A DNA stretch of 64,000 nucleotides, taken from the NCBI GenBank assembly GCA_002189035.1, contig NEEC01000018.1, positions 248,001 to 312,000 of the forward strand. The letters are read 5' to 3'. Positions 11,413 through 23,404 of this stretch are shown here, piece after piece; the stretch's first letter is position 1, and each line of letters starts with the position of its first letter. The translations under genes were made by a program, and so were the position numbers. The notes under the pieces are model-generated. The model saw nothing but the letters and a program-made list of their open reading frames with translations. It was not told the origin of the DNA and did not search any database. This DNA comes from Utricularia gibba. Its lineage: Eukaryota > Streptophyta > Magnoliopsida > Lamiales > Lentibulariaceae.

Positions 11413-12504
11413 AAACAACTCCCAATCTGAAATTGTAATGCCCATCCATGCCATTTTGTTTTTCTTTGCAATTCAACTAAATGCTTTATGTCTGATTCGT
11501 TATTAGAAGCACCATATTGTTTTTTAGGATCAAATGCTCAAGGCTTTAGTTAATAGTAATTAAAAAACGCAAAAGATGGTGGCTAGGTATAAAATGGGAA
11601 ATATTACACCAATATATCTTATGTTGACCTAAATGACATAATTGGTCAACCGGAAAAGTATTATAATTGGTCTCCACTATTTCAAAACCATTTATAATTG
11701 ATCCCAAGTGTTTCAAAATCGAACAGAAACAGTCTCCATTGTTTACATTAATGCCAAAATGAATCATCAATTTAAAACCCTAATTTTTTCCCAATTCAAT
11801 TTTACTATTTTAGATCAGCCTCACTGCCTTCCACCGACAGCGCCGCAATCATCCACCACCTGCACACTTGCCCCTGCCACAACTCACCCACAGCCCGCCA
11901 TCTACCCATTTTTGTTTTTTTTTTCATTATTGTATTTTAATACTTTATCAATATAGATATTATATATTATTTTAAGAAATCATTTTGATTTAAATTTACT
12001 GTTTCAATTAGTTATTTAAAAAATGGGATGTTGCACATTGAAAATTGAAAGACATATATGCGCATTTCGGAAATATTCATCAATAAAAGTAGGAAAAGAA
12101 GAGGCCAAGTAAAAAAGGTTGTAAAGGGAATTGGAACTGCTCCACTTATTTAAGTAATAACACATATTCATCAATAAAATCAACAGACTGTCGGTTAACT
12201 TTGTTTCTTGATTTGGTCTCTTCTCAAAATATTAACAAATGAGGTGAGAGGTTTTTTTTTTTTTTTTTTTATGTTGGTGTTAACGTTCAAAAAAACAGAA
12301 AATAATATTCACAAATAAAATGTATAAAAACTAAAAATACAATAATTTTATTTGTTATAAATTAAAAAAAATTAAAAAAACAAAAATGATTATTTTTATC
12401 ACACACTTACACACAATGGATAAATTTGTAAAATAATTTGTTGAGAGCATGTATATTTCTAAACAACCCCACTGGCAGCGAGTACATGGGGCGCGCGGGC
12501 GCGG
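11413..12504. other. Intergenic region downstream of the TBL gene
   Basis: Includes the TBL 3' flank, then AT-rich DNA with a T run of about 20 bases near 12252-12270. A moderately conserved block near 11620-11770 is of unknown nature. No gene is supported. Confidence 0.4.
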
Positions 12505-12651
12505 TAGAGGTGGGTTCGGTTGACGGGTCAACCCGTACCCGTCTATCTCCTCGCACCGTACCCATCTAGTGACGGGTACGAGTCACGGATTGACACGTTA
12601 CGAGTCAACCAGCGGGTCGGACGGGTTGACCCGGACTCGTACCCAGCTCTA
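12505..12651. mobile_element. Possible small MITE, ~147 bp
   Basis: Left end TAGAGGTGGGTTCGG and complement of the right end TAGAGCTGGGTACGA form an imperfect inverted repeat, and both continue into GGGTCAACCCG. The GC-rich interior, built of repeated GGGTACGAGT/CGGGTCAAC words, contrasts with its surroundings. The ends resemble the TAGAGATG start of the hAT-type MITE at 17448. No matching 8-bp flanks are visible, so the call is tentative. Confidence 0.4.
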
Positions 12652-12689
12652 TTGGGAGGTCATGGTATAGCTCGGGATAACCATGAGAG

Positions 12690-14680
12690 ACTACTTGCCA
12701 TTCCGTTGACCCTTTAGACATTCGACTGGTGGTCTCTCCAATCAATGGGAAGATCACTCTAGATGTAACTCTCGAGCACACAACTTCACTCGAAGTGAAG
12801 TATTTGAATTTGTGGTGGCAAACTTCAATATGACCAACAATGCCATCTATGGAAGAATAAGAATCAATATCTTCTAGATGATTCCTTCCATGATTCACGT
12901 GAAGGTCAAGTTCCTTTTCTTTATTTCTTGCTTAGCTATCAAGATGTTTTCACTCAAGAAGGAAGTGACTTCAATGGCATCAACAAGGAAATCATCTACC
13001 ATAAAATAAATACTAACTATGCAACCTGAACAGTCACACAAAAAGAGAAAATGACATTAGTAAGGCAAGCTATATCCAATAAGTACAACACTTATAGTAA
13101 ACAGTGATATATGTCATTTCACAACAAATTTTAAGAAAAAATAAAACATAAAATATAAAAGGTCATTGTACGAATATTGATCATAGAGATTTGATTTTCA
13201 AAAGAAAAATAAAGTTTAAATTGAATACAAACTATCACGATTTTGTAAATGTGATCATAATGGTATATAACAAAAACAAATTTAAATGATAAATTTTAAA
13301 TAAAATAACTATTCTTGAGATTATAATCCTTTCTAACTATATTTGTTGTACTCCACTCATCTCTATTCTATATGGTTCTTTTAGATAGTCAGTTATAGGA
13401 ACAAAGAGTTGTCTACATTCACTTATATTGTTGGTAGAGTTTAGTGATGTGTTTCCAAAGGAATTACTCAGCCCAATGCCCGAAAGGGAGATAGAGTTTG
13501 ACATTGACCTTGTAGAGGGGATGGAGCCTATTTTGCAAGCACCGTATAGAATGACACTGGTGGAAATGAAAGAGTTGAAAACTCAGCAGGAGGACTTACA
13601 GGCCAAAGGTTTCATACAGCCAACTTTTAATAAGATTATTCTTATGTATCATTTTCCTATCTCATAGCTAGATTATTTACTTGTTCAAATACCTGATCTT
13701 ATGGTATTTGGTAAAATTGAACTAAAAAGCGCTTATAATCATATTTGAATTTGATTTGAGTATAAGTGGAGGACAACTTTTAACACTTAAGAAGGCCTTA
13801 TGAATGGATTGTTATGCCACAAAGTACTTTTATGAAGATCACAAATTAGTGACTTTGATCATTTATTGGTATTCTATTTTACCAATATATTAATTTTTAG
13901 TGCTAACCTCAAGATGCATAGATGTCATGTGTGAGAGGTGCTTCGAGTTTTGTGGCAAGAACAATTATATGCAACAACAAGCAACTGTATCATGTTCCAT
14001 TATCAAAGGATCCATGGTCTACCATCCTTTTATCGAAAACTTATTCCACTCTTTAATTTTCTAGTGGCTTCCATAACGGATGGTATGTAACTTCAAGTGA
14101 ACAACTACAATTGAAGAAGCTTTTGTACAATTTAATCAAATTCTAACTGCGACCCTGCTAGTTGTGTTGCTAGATTTTTCTAGCCCCTTTAAACTGCATT
14201 GTGACAACTCTTCTATTGGAATTTATGCAGTATTAGCCCAAGCAAAAAAGCCAATAGCATATTTCAATGAAACATTGGGGCAAGATAAGGCAGGGTACTC
14301 CACTTATCACTTGAAAGGGTATGTTCCGCACACATTTTAGAAAATGAGAAATAAGTGTGTTTTGTAAAATTATTAATTTCTTATTTGGAGAATGCAAAAT
14401 GAGAATTACTAGTTATTTCAATAAGATTTTGTTCTTTCAATGGAACATGATACTTTGCAGCACATTAATCCAGAAGGCAAGGTTTTTGCAAAGCATGCAA
14501 AAACGGTTTTGCTTATCTGCAACAATATTTGTTTTGTAGCAAACATAATGATAGTGCTGGAATCGTGTGGCTAACGCCTTGAGTAGAAAGCCAAGTTGTT
14601 TACTAGCTTTAGTGTTTCAACAATGGATTTTGAGCTCATCCATGATTTGGATGGATACCTGTTAGAATATGAATGCAAAT
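12690..14680 (+). pseudogene. Ty3/gypsy chromovirus-like pol remnant
   Basis: Decayed pol in family order. The end of the aspartic protease is near 12801-12915 (FEFVVANFNMTNNAIYGR, where the family has N-A-I-[IL]-G-R). The start of reverse transcriptase is 13431-13640 (EFSDVFPKELL, IEFDIDLVEG, APYRM, LKELK-like, KGFIQP). A stop-ridden palm follows at 13690-13840 (FGKIELKSAYNHI, then EGLMNG). RNase H is at 14160-14330 (DFSSPFKLHCDNSSIG, KKPIAYFNE, YSTYHLKG) and its end near 14460-14600. LTRs and integrase were not identified. Many stops; dead. Confidence 0.75.
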
Positions 14681-14917
14681 GTGTAATACAAGCTATCACC
14701 GGCACATGCTTGCTTCCTTCCACCTTTCAGTGTAAAATCAACAGAAGGAGGTTCAAATTGTTTACAATGAGCAGATTTTTTCACGCCAGAACCTGAACTG
14801 CAATCCCTGTCTCGGGTTCTTATGTTCTAAGGATAAGATAAAAATGTGATCCAAAGCAGTTAATATTCAGTTATTTGATTGTGTGAAATCCCAGGAAAAT
14901 GATCAATGATATGCCAG

Positions 14918-16657
14918 TTAAAAGACAGTCTGGGAAGGTTTACTCTCTTGGAGGGAAATAACGGTTTCGAATGCTCCAACCAGGGCTTTAACCTTGCTTT
15001 TCCTTGTTACAGCAAGCTTACTTGCAGTTTCTTCGATGACGTTATTGAGTAAACCTTGAGCATCCTTCTTGTCTTGTACATCTTGATGCTTTAGAACAAC
15101 CTTCTGTGACGAAATCTCTGATACAGGAGCAGCATCAGTGATCGCTGCAGTGAGAGACACTTTTCCCAGCAAATCAATCTTGCTGCTGCCTTCATTTCCA
15201 TGTGGCCCTGGCCTCCGAAATCGGAGTCTCCTTGGCGTAGCCGTATCACACTGTCGGTCCAACACCTTCCCACTTTTGAACTTCAGCTTTACAGGAAAGA
15301 TATTGGCCGCATCTTCAGAGACTGACACCTGCCCTTTTTTCAAAGTCATGTTCTGGTTATCTTTTGTGGCTGGTCCCTTGGTCTTCACAGACTGTTTTTT
15401 TGAAAATATTTTGGCTTCAACCCCAGTGACCCCAGGACCGGTTGATACTGAAAGTGACGAGCCAATAACCTTGTCTGAGACTTTCGGAACCTTTTCCTCC
15501 GTTTCTATACTTATACCTTGTACGGCTTTGTTAATTGCCTTCTCAGAGGTCGACATTCCAGTTTTAACCCTTCGTACCCCACTCTGGTCTTTGAGAGAAG
15601 AAATCAGTTTTAACTGTCCAGCTTTTCTCAGTTTGAATGATGACGATTTACTAAAACGTTGCAATGCAGACTTAGAAGGCTCTGAATCCCCTTTAGCAGA
15701 CACTTTTAATGCTGCCTTAGCAAGAGAGCGTCCAGAGACCACATCTGGAACAGGTGGATGTAATACTTGTTTCGGGGACACCTTGATCACTGGCCTAATT
15801 TGACCCCTTTCATATTCAGGAATTTGTCTTCCCTTTAAGTAATTACCACTTGATCTTTTAAAAGAACACGATAGTTTACCTATAGCAGCCTTCGAGTTTA
15901 GTGCAGCTGAATGCTTCTTCGGCAGACAAGTCTTCACATTCATCTCCTTTGGCAGGTTACTGTCAACTGAGGAACCTTGTTCCTTTGAAATCCCAACTAT
16001 CTCAGTTGGGAAGCATACATTCTTGATGATTTCTGGGGGATCAGGCGAAGAATGCTTCTTCTCAGTCGAAGATCTGGTCTTTAAACCAAATTTAGCTTTA
16101 GCATCCGGGGTAATCTTAGACTTCGACAAATGTGTCTTTGCATCCTGAAAATTCAGTTCAAGTGAGTGCCTCCTTTTCTCATCTAACTTTTTAAATCTGG
16201 AACGATTCTCCTTATCGATGGAAGCATCCGGAGATTGCCGAGTCGAACTGATCTTAGGAGACAGCTTGTCCTTAGATGAACGATGGTCTCTAGCCTCTTC
16301 AGATAGCTCGTGATTGACAAACTTATCCTTCTCAAGACTGACCATGCCGTCAGCTGAATCTTTACCTGGCCTTCTCCTTGCCTTCCACGGCTTCTCCTCA
16401 AATGTATGTTTTCGACCATACTTACACATATCATGGCAAGAACCAGTAGAAGGCTGCATGTAACGAGAAGCCACATTGTGACAGCTTGAATGAGATAGGG
16501 ACTCCTGGGACAGAATTTTTGTCGAACTATCAACATCGCTGATGGAACCAACTGATTTTTTAGATACAGTAAAACCATCTGATGCACTTGGACAAATAAC
16601 AGACTTGATCATTCTTTCAGGCGTAATAATTGAATCACTAGTATCCTCTTCAGCCAT
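14918..16657 (-). CDS. Plant calmodulin-binding-domain protein
   Basis: Single coding exon of 579 aa starting MAEEDTSDSIITPERM. The open frame extends ten codons further upstream without an ATG, and a splice acceptor (TTTTGATTCCAG) lies just beyond at about 16692, so the leader is spliced. Most of the protein is Ser/Lys-rich and low in complexity, with probable nuclear basic clusters. The C-terminal ~100 residues match the plant calmodulin-binding domain: TPRRLRFRRPGP, then VVLKHQDVQDKKDAQGLLNN and KLAVTRKSKVKALVGAFETV, the basic amphipathic helix ending the domain. Members bind calmodulin in a Ca-dependent way; the exact role of this member is unknown. The frame is intact. Confidence 0.85.
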   Translation of the reverse strand: MAEEDTSDSIITPERMIKSVICPSASDGFTVSKKSVGSISDVDSSTKILSQESLSHSSCHNVASRYMQPSTGSCHDMCKYGRKHTFEEKPWKARRRPGKDSADGMVSLEKDKFVNHELSEEARDHRSSKDKLSPKISSTRQSPDASIDKENRSRFKKLDEKRRHSLELNFQDAKTHLSKSKITPDAKAKFGLKTRSSTEKKHSSPDPPEIIKNVCFPTEIVGISKEQGSSVDSNLPKEMNVKTCLPKKHSAALNSKAAIGKLSCSFKRSSGNYLKGRQIPEYERGQIRPVIKVSPKQVLHPPVPDVVSGRSLAKAALKVSAKGDSEPSKSALQRFSKSSSFKLRKAGQLKLISSLKDQSGVRRVKTGMSTSEKAINKAVQGISIETEEKVPKVSDKVIGSSLSVSTGPGVTGVEAKIFSKKQSVKTKGPATKDNQNMTLKKGQVSVSEDAANIFPVKLKFKSGKVLDRQCDTATPRRLRFRRPGPHGNEGSSKIDLLGKVSLTAAITDAAPVSEISSQKVVLKHQDVQDKKDAQGLLNNVIEETASKLAVTRKSKVKALVGAFETVISLQESKPSQTVF

Positions 16658-17340
16658 GCCAAGGGACAAACCAAATCCGGAACCCAAAAGCCTGGAATCA
16701 AAATTTACAATAAAAAAAAAAAATCTATTGGCTGCCGTGAAATCAAGAAGATTAAAAAATGGGGAAGATAATTTGAAAATCGATCAGCCAACGATCTTCA
16801 ATCTGGAAGCTAGAATATGAATCACACTGACAAAAAGAAAGGCTATTCTATTCCTCCAATCTTCACCAACAGTTCTATAAATCGATGGCATGTAAAACTA
16901 CAAGAAATACGAAAAAACCGAATAGAGATCTCAACTTTTGATGATGAGGATTTCAAAGAACCCAGGAATCCTGCCCCTCTCCACTTATTTCCGGAACTGC
17001 TCTTCCCTCGGTACGGCTTCACAATATGAAAAGCTTCAGGAATGATGACAAAACCACAAGCTGAAAGGATTTTCCAATGAACACAATCGACATACACTTA
17101 CAAGCACAAAACAATTGAGCGATCAAACAAATAATAACAGAAACCTCATCAGATACGCATCAAATCCACAACGATGATCCAGATCACTCCAAACAAGGGG
17201 AAAATCAAGATTGCGTGCAAGAAACGCGGTTTCCTTCGAGGAGAAGAAATTTTTTGGAAATGTAACAGGAAACCGGGAGGAGAGAGGTGGTGGGTAGCCG
17301 GGCGGTGGGAGGGAGGCGTCAACGATCTGATTGATTCTGC
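16658..17340 (-). promoter_or_regulatory. Spliced 5' leader of the calmodulin-binding-domain gene
   Basis: The minus strand from about 17320 is a CT-rich leader. A strong donor candidate (CTT|GTAAGTGT) is near 17104-17106, and the acceptor is at about 16692, predicting a ~410-bp leader intron. A three-codon upstream reading frame (ATG CGT ATC TGA) lies in the leader near 17160. The leader limits are inferred, not observed. Confidence 0.45.
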
Positions 17341-17341
17341 T

Positions 17342-17354
17342 TTACATATATAAA
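17342..17354 (-). promoter_or_regulatory. TATA box of the calmodulin-binding-domain gene
   Basis: Minus strand ATTTATATATGTA, followed about 30 bases downstream by a CT-rich leader. It is the only strong TATA candidate in the region, and the MITE at 17448 ends ~95 bp upstream of it. Confidence 0.5.
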
Positions 17355-17447
17355 TAAGATGTATTCGTCAAATTTCGGTAATCCGGTGCATAAAACGATG
17401 TACCACATTTAAAAAGCGGCTTATATATGACTCCAATCTCCGCTGAC

Positions 17448-17860
17448 TAGAGATGTCAATGGGCCGGGTTCGGTCCGGGTACTCTCAAAACCGAACCCGA
17501 CCCGAGGAACCTCTGTTGGGCCCAAACCCGAACCAAACCCGGAAAGGACCCGAACCTGAACCCGTAACCCAACACCCAATGGGTCCAATTTCGTTTCTAA
17601 TAGAAATTTAAATATGATTTAAAAGGTATATTTTTTAAATTTTCATTATAATAATTTTAAAAGTTAAAAGCATGAATTAAAATTAAAAATATATTAATTA
17701 TTAAGTTCATAAAAAAATTAAATTTTATTAATATTTTAAAAAATATTTTATATCGGTTCGGATTCGGGTTGTATGGGTCAAACAATTTGAACCCAAAACC
17801 GAACTCGTTCGGGTCAGTTTCGGTTGGGGTCCGGGTAGACCCGACCCATTGACATCTCTA
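17448..17860. mobile_element. hAT-type MITE with perfect 8-bp target-site duplication
   Basis: A 413-bp element with terminal inverted repeats: TAGAGATGTCAATGGG is identical at both ends, then one mismatch, then CGGGT. It is flanked by CCGCTGAC at 17440-17447 and 17861-17868. An 8-bp duplication and TAG-type ends point to the hAT superfamily. GC-rich subterminal arms surround an AT-rich core with no reading frame, so it is nonautonomous. Perfect ends and duplication suggest a fairly recent insertion. It lies in the promoter of the minus-strand calmodulin-binding gene. Confidence 0.92.
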
Positions 17861-17869
17861 CCGCTGACC

Positions 17870-19950
17870 ATACTAACCCAAACCCGATGTCAAAACCTGG
17901 TACCTCCCCAACCGCCTCCGCCCCCTCGAATAGCTATGAAGTAGTTATTTGTAATAGAAAAAAATTATATGCATTGATTATGGACAAAAACATTAATGAA
18001 TTACAAAAACATTAATGAATTACCCACCATTTTAATTATTGGTGAAGATATTATTAATATTTTATATTGTATATCAAATTGACTCACGGAGATGATTATT
18101 ATGTGGTGCTTATTTTATATTTAATTTGTCTATACAATCTTAGTTTATATTCCACAAATGGCATTGCCCCATTTTAGAAAGTAATGTATAGAGGAGATTA
18201 CAATGCGTATATCCCATTTTAGTTGCCTTTTTCTAATGCTCAACACATTCGTGAAAATGTGATTGTTTATGTCATTTGCAAAATTTATACATTTTCAATA
18301 TCTTAATATTTAAAATCGTTAAAATAAGGTTAGACACCTATTTAAATTGGAAAAGTGTAACGCATGTATTTTACTAGTGTGTTTGCATGCTTGAATAGAA
18401 TATGTTTCCTAGACACAAAATTGACGTTTATTCAACCAAAAAAAAGAAGGTGTCTGGACCGGATTCATCCGTGCAATTTTTGGACAGTGAAGTTTGCATT
18501 GAAGAGCCACTCACTGAAGGACACGTAAGTATTTATATCGTGGGTGTCTTAGGCTGTTTTGGAAACCAATTATATTCTACAAAATTCAATTCTATTTCCA
18601 TAGAATTGATTATATCTTTCAAACAAGTACCTGATTATTTTCTACAATTATTGATTTTTTAGAATCAATTCAAACCATGTTTGGAAAACATTAGAATCGA
18701 TTCTATTATGAATGATGCTAAATATACCTGATTACTTATTTCAAATGTATATCAAATTTTATTCTATAAAATTTATTTTTAATAATCACTTAAATTCTAT
18801 GAGAATTATGAATATTAACTTTTACATGAGAATTGACTTTTAAAAATTGATTTTAAAATTGAATTTATAATTATACTCCTATAAATAATTATAATTAATA
18901 ATATTATAAATAATTTAATTACCTTAATTTAAAAATTATAATTTAAGATAAATATATTTAAATTAAAGTAATTATGTAAATTATAATTTAAAAATTATAT
19001 AATATTTTTATAATACAAATGGTATATAAATTTTTTAAAATTATAAATTTATAAAATATAATTATTATTAGTATGGATAAACATGTCATTTATTTATTAA
19101 AATCAAATCTAATCTTTTATATTATAAACATAACTTAATTCTCTCAGAATCATTCTAAAAAAAACAGTTGCAAACATATATTATTTCTCATTTTATCAGA
19201 ATTTTCAACTCTTCCAAAATCAATTACGGAGTGATTTTTTCAAATGTGGACTCAATTTCTAGAGAAGAGTAGATGTGTAACTTTTTGTACAGATTTATTT
19301 TTTCAAAATTAATTTAATAACTGAATTTACTATTTTACCAATTTATTAATACATAATTAAAAATAATATTATTTTCTAAAATGAATACTAATTTGTATTT
19401 TTGTAAAAAAAATTATTCTAATTTTATGAATGGCATTTTACAAATTTTTAATTAATAATAAAAGAATCATTGATATTAAAAATTTTAAATAGTTTGATAA
19501 ATATTAATGATATATAATATATTTTATTAAATAAATGTATAAAATATAATTATTAGTAAATATGTAATTTAGTTATAAAAATCACTTATTATTTTTTTCA
19601 CTCCTAATATTAGTCAATTATATAATAATTATTTTCAAAAAAAATTCCAAACATATATTAATTCTCATTTTATTAGAATTTTCAATTTTATTAAAATAAA
19701 TTATGTAGTGATTAGGTTTTTGGCCATACTGTATGATAATTTTGGCCCATCCCATGTGTACATCCTACCAGTGTGGAAACTGTTGTACGTGTCAAAGAAG
19801 AACAAGTTCAAGTTTTCTTTTCTGCTCTCTCTTTCACCATCTTCTCAAGGCCTATGTATGTTGAAGAGTCACTTTAAATGAATTCCCATCCCCTTTGCAG
19901 GGTTAGCTTAAATTGCTGCCGTTTTCGGGATTGAGGGGTAAACGGGAAAA
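17870..19950. repeat. AT-rich intergenic region with a duplicated block
   Basis: Two ~70-bp direct copies start at about 19173 and 19651, with CAAACATATATTA, TCTCATTTTAT, AGAATTTTCAA and ...AGTGATT in order. A segment from about 18552 begins GGCTGTTTTGGAAACC after TTA, which resembles a Harbinger/Tourist MITE end, but its partner end was not found. No gene. The last ~150 bp are the CNGC2 upstream region. Confidence 0.4.
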
Positions 19951-22443
19951 ATGGTGGAAAATTTTAGATGGTTTCGGATAATCCGGGTCGGGTTGGAGAA
20001 CGGAAAAGATGACGGCAGTGCCGAATGCTACGCCTGCACTAGAGACGGTGTCCCGAGTTTCCACTCCACTAGCTGCGACAAAGTGCACCAGCCAGAGTGG
20101 GAGTCCGCCGCCGGTTCCTCCTTGATTCCGATAAAAAATCAACCGGCAGCGCTGAATCACGGTTCGGCTGCGAGGAAGAAGGCTAGGGTAGGAGGCCTTC
20201 TCGACCCACGGTGCAAGCGCGTGCAGTTATGGAACAGGGTGTTTTTGCTGGCCCGTGGAGTGGCCTTGGCCATGGATTCCCTCATTTTTTACTCGCTGTC
20301 CATCGGAAGCGGCGGCTCTCCCTGTCTACATATAAATTTTTCGATGGCGGTGGCGATGACGGTGGCGCGTACATTTGTCGACGCCGTGCATATCTCGCAC
20401 CTCCGGCTACAGTTCCGGCTGGCGTATGTGTCGAAGGAATCCCTCGTTGTCGGGTCTGGCAAGCTTGTTTGGGATCCACGCGCCGTCGCCTTTCATTATC
20501 TCTGTTCCCTGAAGCTCTTCTGGTTCGATGTTTTCGTTATTCTTCCCGTTCCACAGGTATATTTACACCCCCTGAAATCGACTTTCACCACTTTCATTCC
20601 CCTGCATTTTACTGAGAATTCAATTCCAGATCGTATTTTGGGTGGTAGTTCCCAGATTGATGAGTGATGGGCGAATAAAACTGATGGTGACCGTTCTCCT
20701 CCTCGTCTTCTGGTTTCAATTCCTCCCCAAAATCTATCACTGCGTATGCTTAATGAGAAGAATGCAGAAAGTCACTGGATACCTTTTCGGCACACTTTGG
20801 TGGGGATTCGCCCTTAACCTCATAGCCTACTTCATTGCATCTCACGTAATCTTTCTTCCTCCAAACAATACCTTTCAATTTTTCTTGGAACTTCCTCAAT
20901 TCATCTTTGTTGTGCAGGTTGCGGGAGGATGCTGGTATATTCTGGCGATACACAGAGTGGCGTCGTGCGTGCAGCGGCAGTGCACGAGAAGCAGTTTCTG
21001 CAACTTGTCTTCTCGCTTGTCGGCGGCGGGGAGATTCAGCGTTGCTTGTGGTTCGAATTCGAGTAATTTGGCAATTCTGAAATCTTCGTGCTTGGATGAA
21101 AATGGTCCCTTCCGTTATGGGATCTACAAATGGGCTCTTCCCGTGGTCTCCAGCAAATCCACTGCTGTGAAGATTCTTTATCCCATTTTCTGGGGTCTGA
21201 TGACTTTAAGGTGAACGAAGCTTAATGATTCTGACTTAAACTTGTCTGGGGCTTCAATAAAAATCGAATCTTTTTCTCCATGCAGTACTTTTGGGAATGA
21301 GTTGGAGCCGACAAGCGAACTGCTTGAAGTGCTGTTCAGCATCTGCGCCGTGCTCAGCGGGATGATGCTCTTCACCCTTCTGATCGGAAACATCCAGGTT
21401 TTCCTTCAGGCAGTAATGGCAAGAAAGAGGAAAATACAACTCCGATGCAGAGATATGGAGTGGTGGATGCGGAGGAGGCAGCTGCCTCCGCCCTTAAGAC
21501 GACGAGTTCGACGACACGAGCGGCGGAGGTGGGCGGAAATGGGCTCCGACGACGAGGCCGAGCTCATAAAAGACTTCCCCGATGGGCTTCGGCGTGACAT
21601 CAAACGATTCCTCTGCCTTGATCTCATCAAGCGGGTACAAAAAATTCACGTGCAATATTATTCAAATACATATAAAAATGAAATAAAATTTTTTGATTCA
21701 TAAAAATGAAAATAAAAATACTTATGTTAACAATAATTTTCTTAAATTATAATTTTAGGTTCGGATTTCATGTGTTTATTCCTTTTATCTTTAGGTGCCG
21801 TTGTTTCACAGTTTAGATGATCTCATCCTTGACAACATATGCGACCGTGTAAAGCCCTTGATCTTCTCCCAAGGCGAAGAGGTGAAACTTCACGAAATAG
21901 TTCACTACGAGTACTTGTATCTGATACTGCATTTTGTTTCTGATGAAGATAATCCGGGAAGGTGATCTAGTGCAACGAATCGTGTTCATCGTTCAAGGCT
22001 GCGTGCGGAGCAGCCAGAGCTTGACCAGGGGAAGTGTGGCAACAAGCTCGCTTGAGCCAGGAGGGTTCTTTGGGGATGAGCTGTTTTCATGGTGCCTCTG
22101 TCGCCCTTTCTCCGATCGGCTGCCTTCGTCGTCAGCCACATACACTTGCATGGAACCCACGGAGGCTTACGGGCTTGATGCGGATGATTTGCGGTTTATA
22201 ACTGATCATTTTCGATACAAATTTGGGAGTGAGAGGGTGATGAGGACTAGCAGATACCACTCTTCCAAATGGAGGACTTGGGCAGCTGTTAACATTCAAA
22301 TGGGCTGGAGAAGGTACATCAACCGAAGGCGTGGGGCGTCCAGAAGTCATGGGATCGGGTAGGAGGAGGAGGAGGAGGAGAGGCGGCAGAGGAAATACGC
22401 TTCCCTTTTGATGTCAATTAGACCGCATGATCATCTTGATTGA
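19951..22443 (+). CDS. CNGC2: Cyclic-nucleotide-gated ion channel, CNGC2/DND1 type, with premature TAG
   Basis: Plasma-membrane cation (Ca) channel of group IV-B. Exons: 19951-20556, 20630-20845, 20918-21210, 21286-21634, 21795-21881 and 21949 onward; all junctions are GT-AG and in phase. CNGC2 hallmarks are ECYACTRDGVPSFHSTSC near the N-terminus, GKLVWDPRAVAFHY, FQFLPKIYHCVCLMRRMQ, the pore STFGNELEPTS, LLIGNIQVFLQ, the phosphate-binding GGFFGDELFSWCL and the IQ/calmodulin motif TWAAVNIQMGWRR. The frame meets TAG at 22360-22362 (654 aa). After it, EEEEEERRQRK, ASLLM and the family's terminal MSIRPHDHLD continue in the same frame to TGA 22441-22443 (681 aa). The outer-pore loop after SSFCNLSS is shorter than in Arabidopsis CNGC2 (726 aa). 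In Arabidopsis, loss of the gene gives the defense-no-death phenotype. Confidence 0.92.
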
Positions 22444-23399
22444 GAATTGAAATCATGGAAAACTTGGGTTATGCCTCAATGCGGCGAGGTTACAGAAAGA
22501 AAAATATATGGGTGCTCATGTATGCGATCGTGAATCCAATTTTTCATCTATTGTCCATTTATAATGATGAGTTATCATATTGGAAGATCTCCATAGCGAA
22601 AGGTGGACGTTTGACAGTCCAAGTCTGCTTCGAATTTGATAGACAAAAGATAGGATGAACTCTCAAGCTTATGTTTAAGAAACAAGAGTCTTGCATTGAA
22701 GAGAGTAGCCTAAAGAGAAAAAGGATTTATTTCAAGAAGAAGATAATCTTACAAGTTACGGATAACATCATATAAATAACCACAAAAAATAACAAAATTG
22801 ATACAAAAAAAGGGAACTAATAGCTTATGTGGGAGTTCTCAACCACATAACACAATCTACGAAACTAGGATTGATCAGAACAATTGTGGAGATTTTACTC
22901 TTTAATAACATTTTGCTTTTCCAATGTCATATTCTAGCCTAACATCAGCTCGTCCAACACATGCAATTTTTTACTTGATTTATACAATTGGTATCCTTGA
23001 GATGCATCGCAAACCCCTGAACTCAATCAGTTTGGATTGAGAAGAAACACTCAACCATCTTAAAAACTCCCTCACGAGTGTTTTCCCATTCATTAAACCT
23101 AGACATGGGGTATTTATTTCAGGTCATACAGAGACTTAAGTAGCAGATATACTTTCTACTACTTTTAAAACTAGAGGCTACACATTATATATTTTTTTGG
23201 TAACTCATCATGGTTGACTAATTCATGTGCAATATAAGATGTTACTATTGATGTTGTATCAACTACGTGTGAAATAGGTATTTTATGATCTCAATTTCAC
23301 TATTCATCTTCATCAATTCATAGGTTTCTACCTACATTGAATTTTTTGTGTTGTGGGTTATAGATTATGTAACCTTTTGTTTCTTCACAATTTCCAATA
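22444..23399. other. Intergenic region downstream of CNGC2
   Basis: No supported gene. AT-rich, and it may contain very decayed retrotransposon sequence on the minus strand, but no motif is clear enough to name. Confidence 0.35.
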
Positions 23400-23404
23400 A
23401 ATAT

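Noticed and set aside
12520..12900. Short open frames in the GC-rich block at 12.5-12.9 kb
   Set aside because: They come from the mini-element and the decayed pol region; the only recognisable protein signal is the protease-end block near 12801-12915 in another frame.
15138..15803. 221-codon plus-strand open frame
   Set aside because: Shadow of the calmodulin-binding-domain gene on the minus strand; no domain or codon support.
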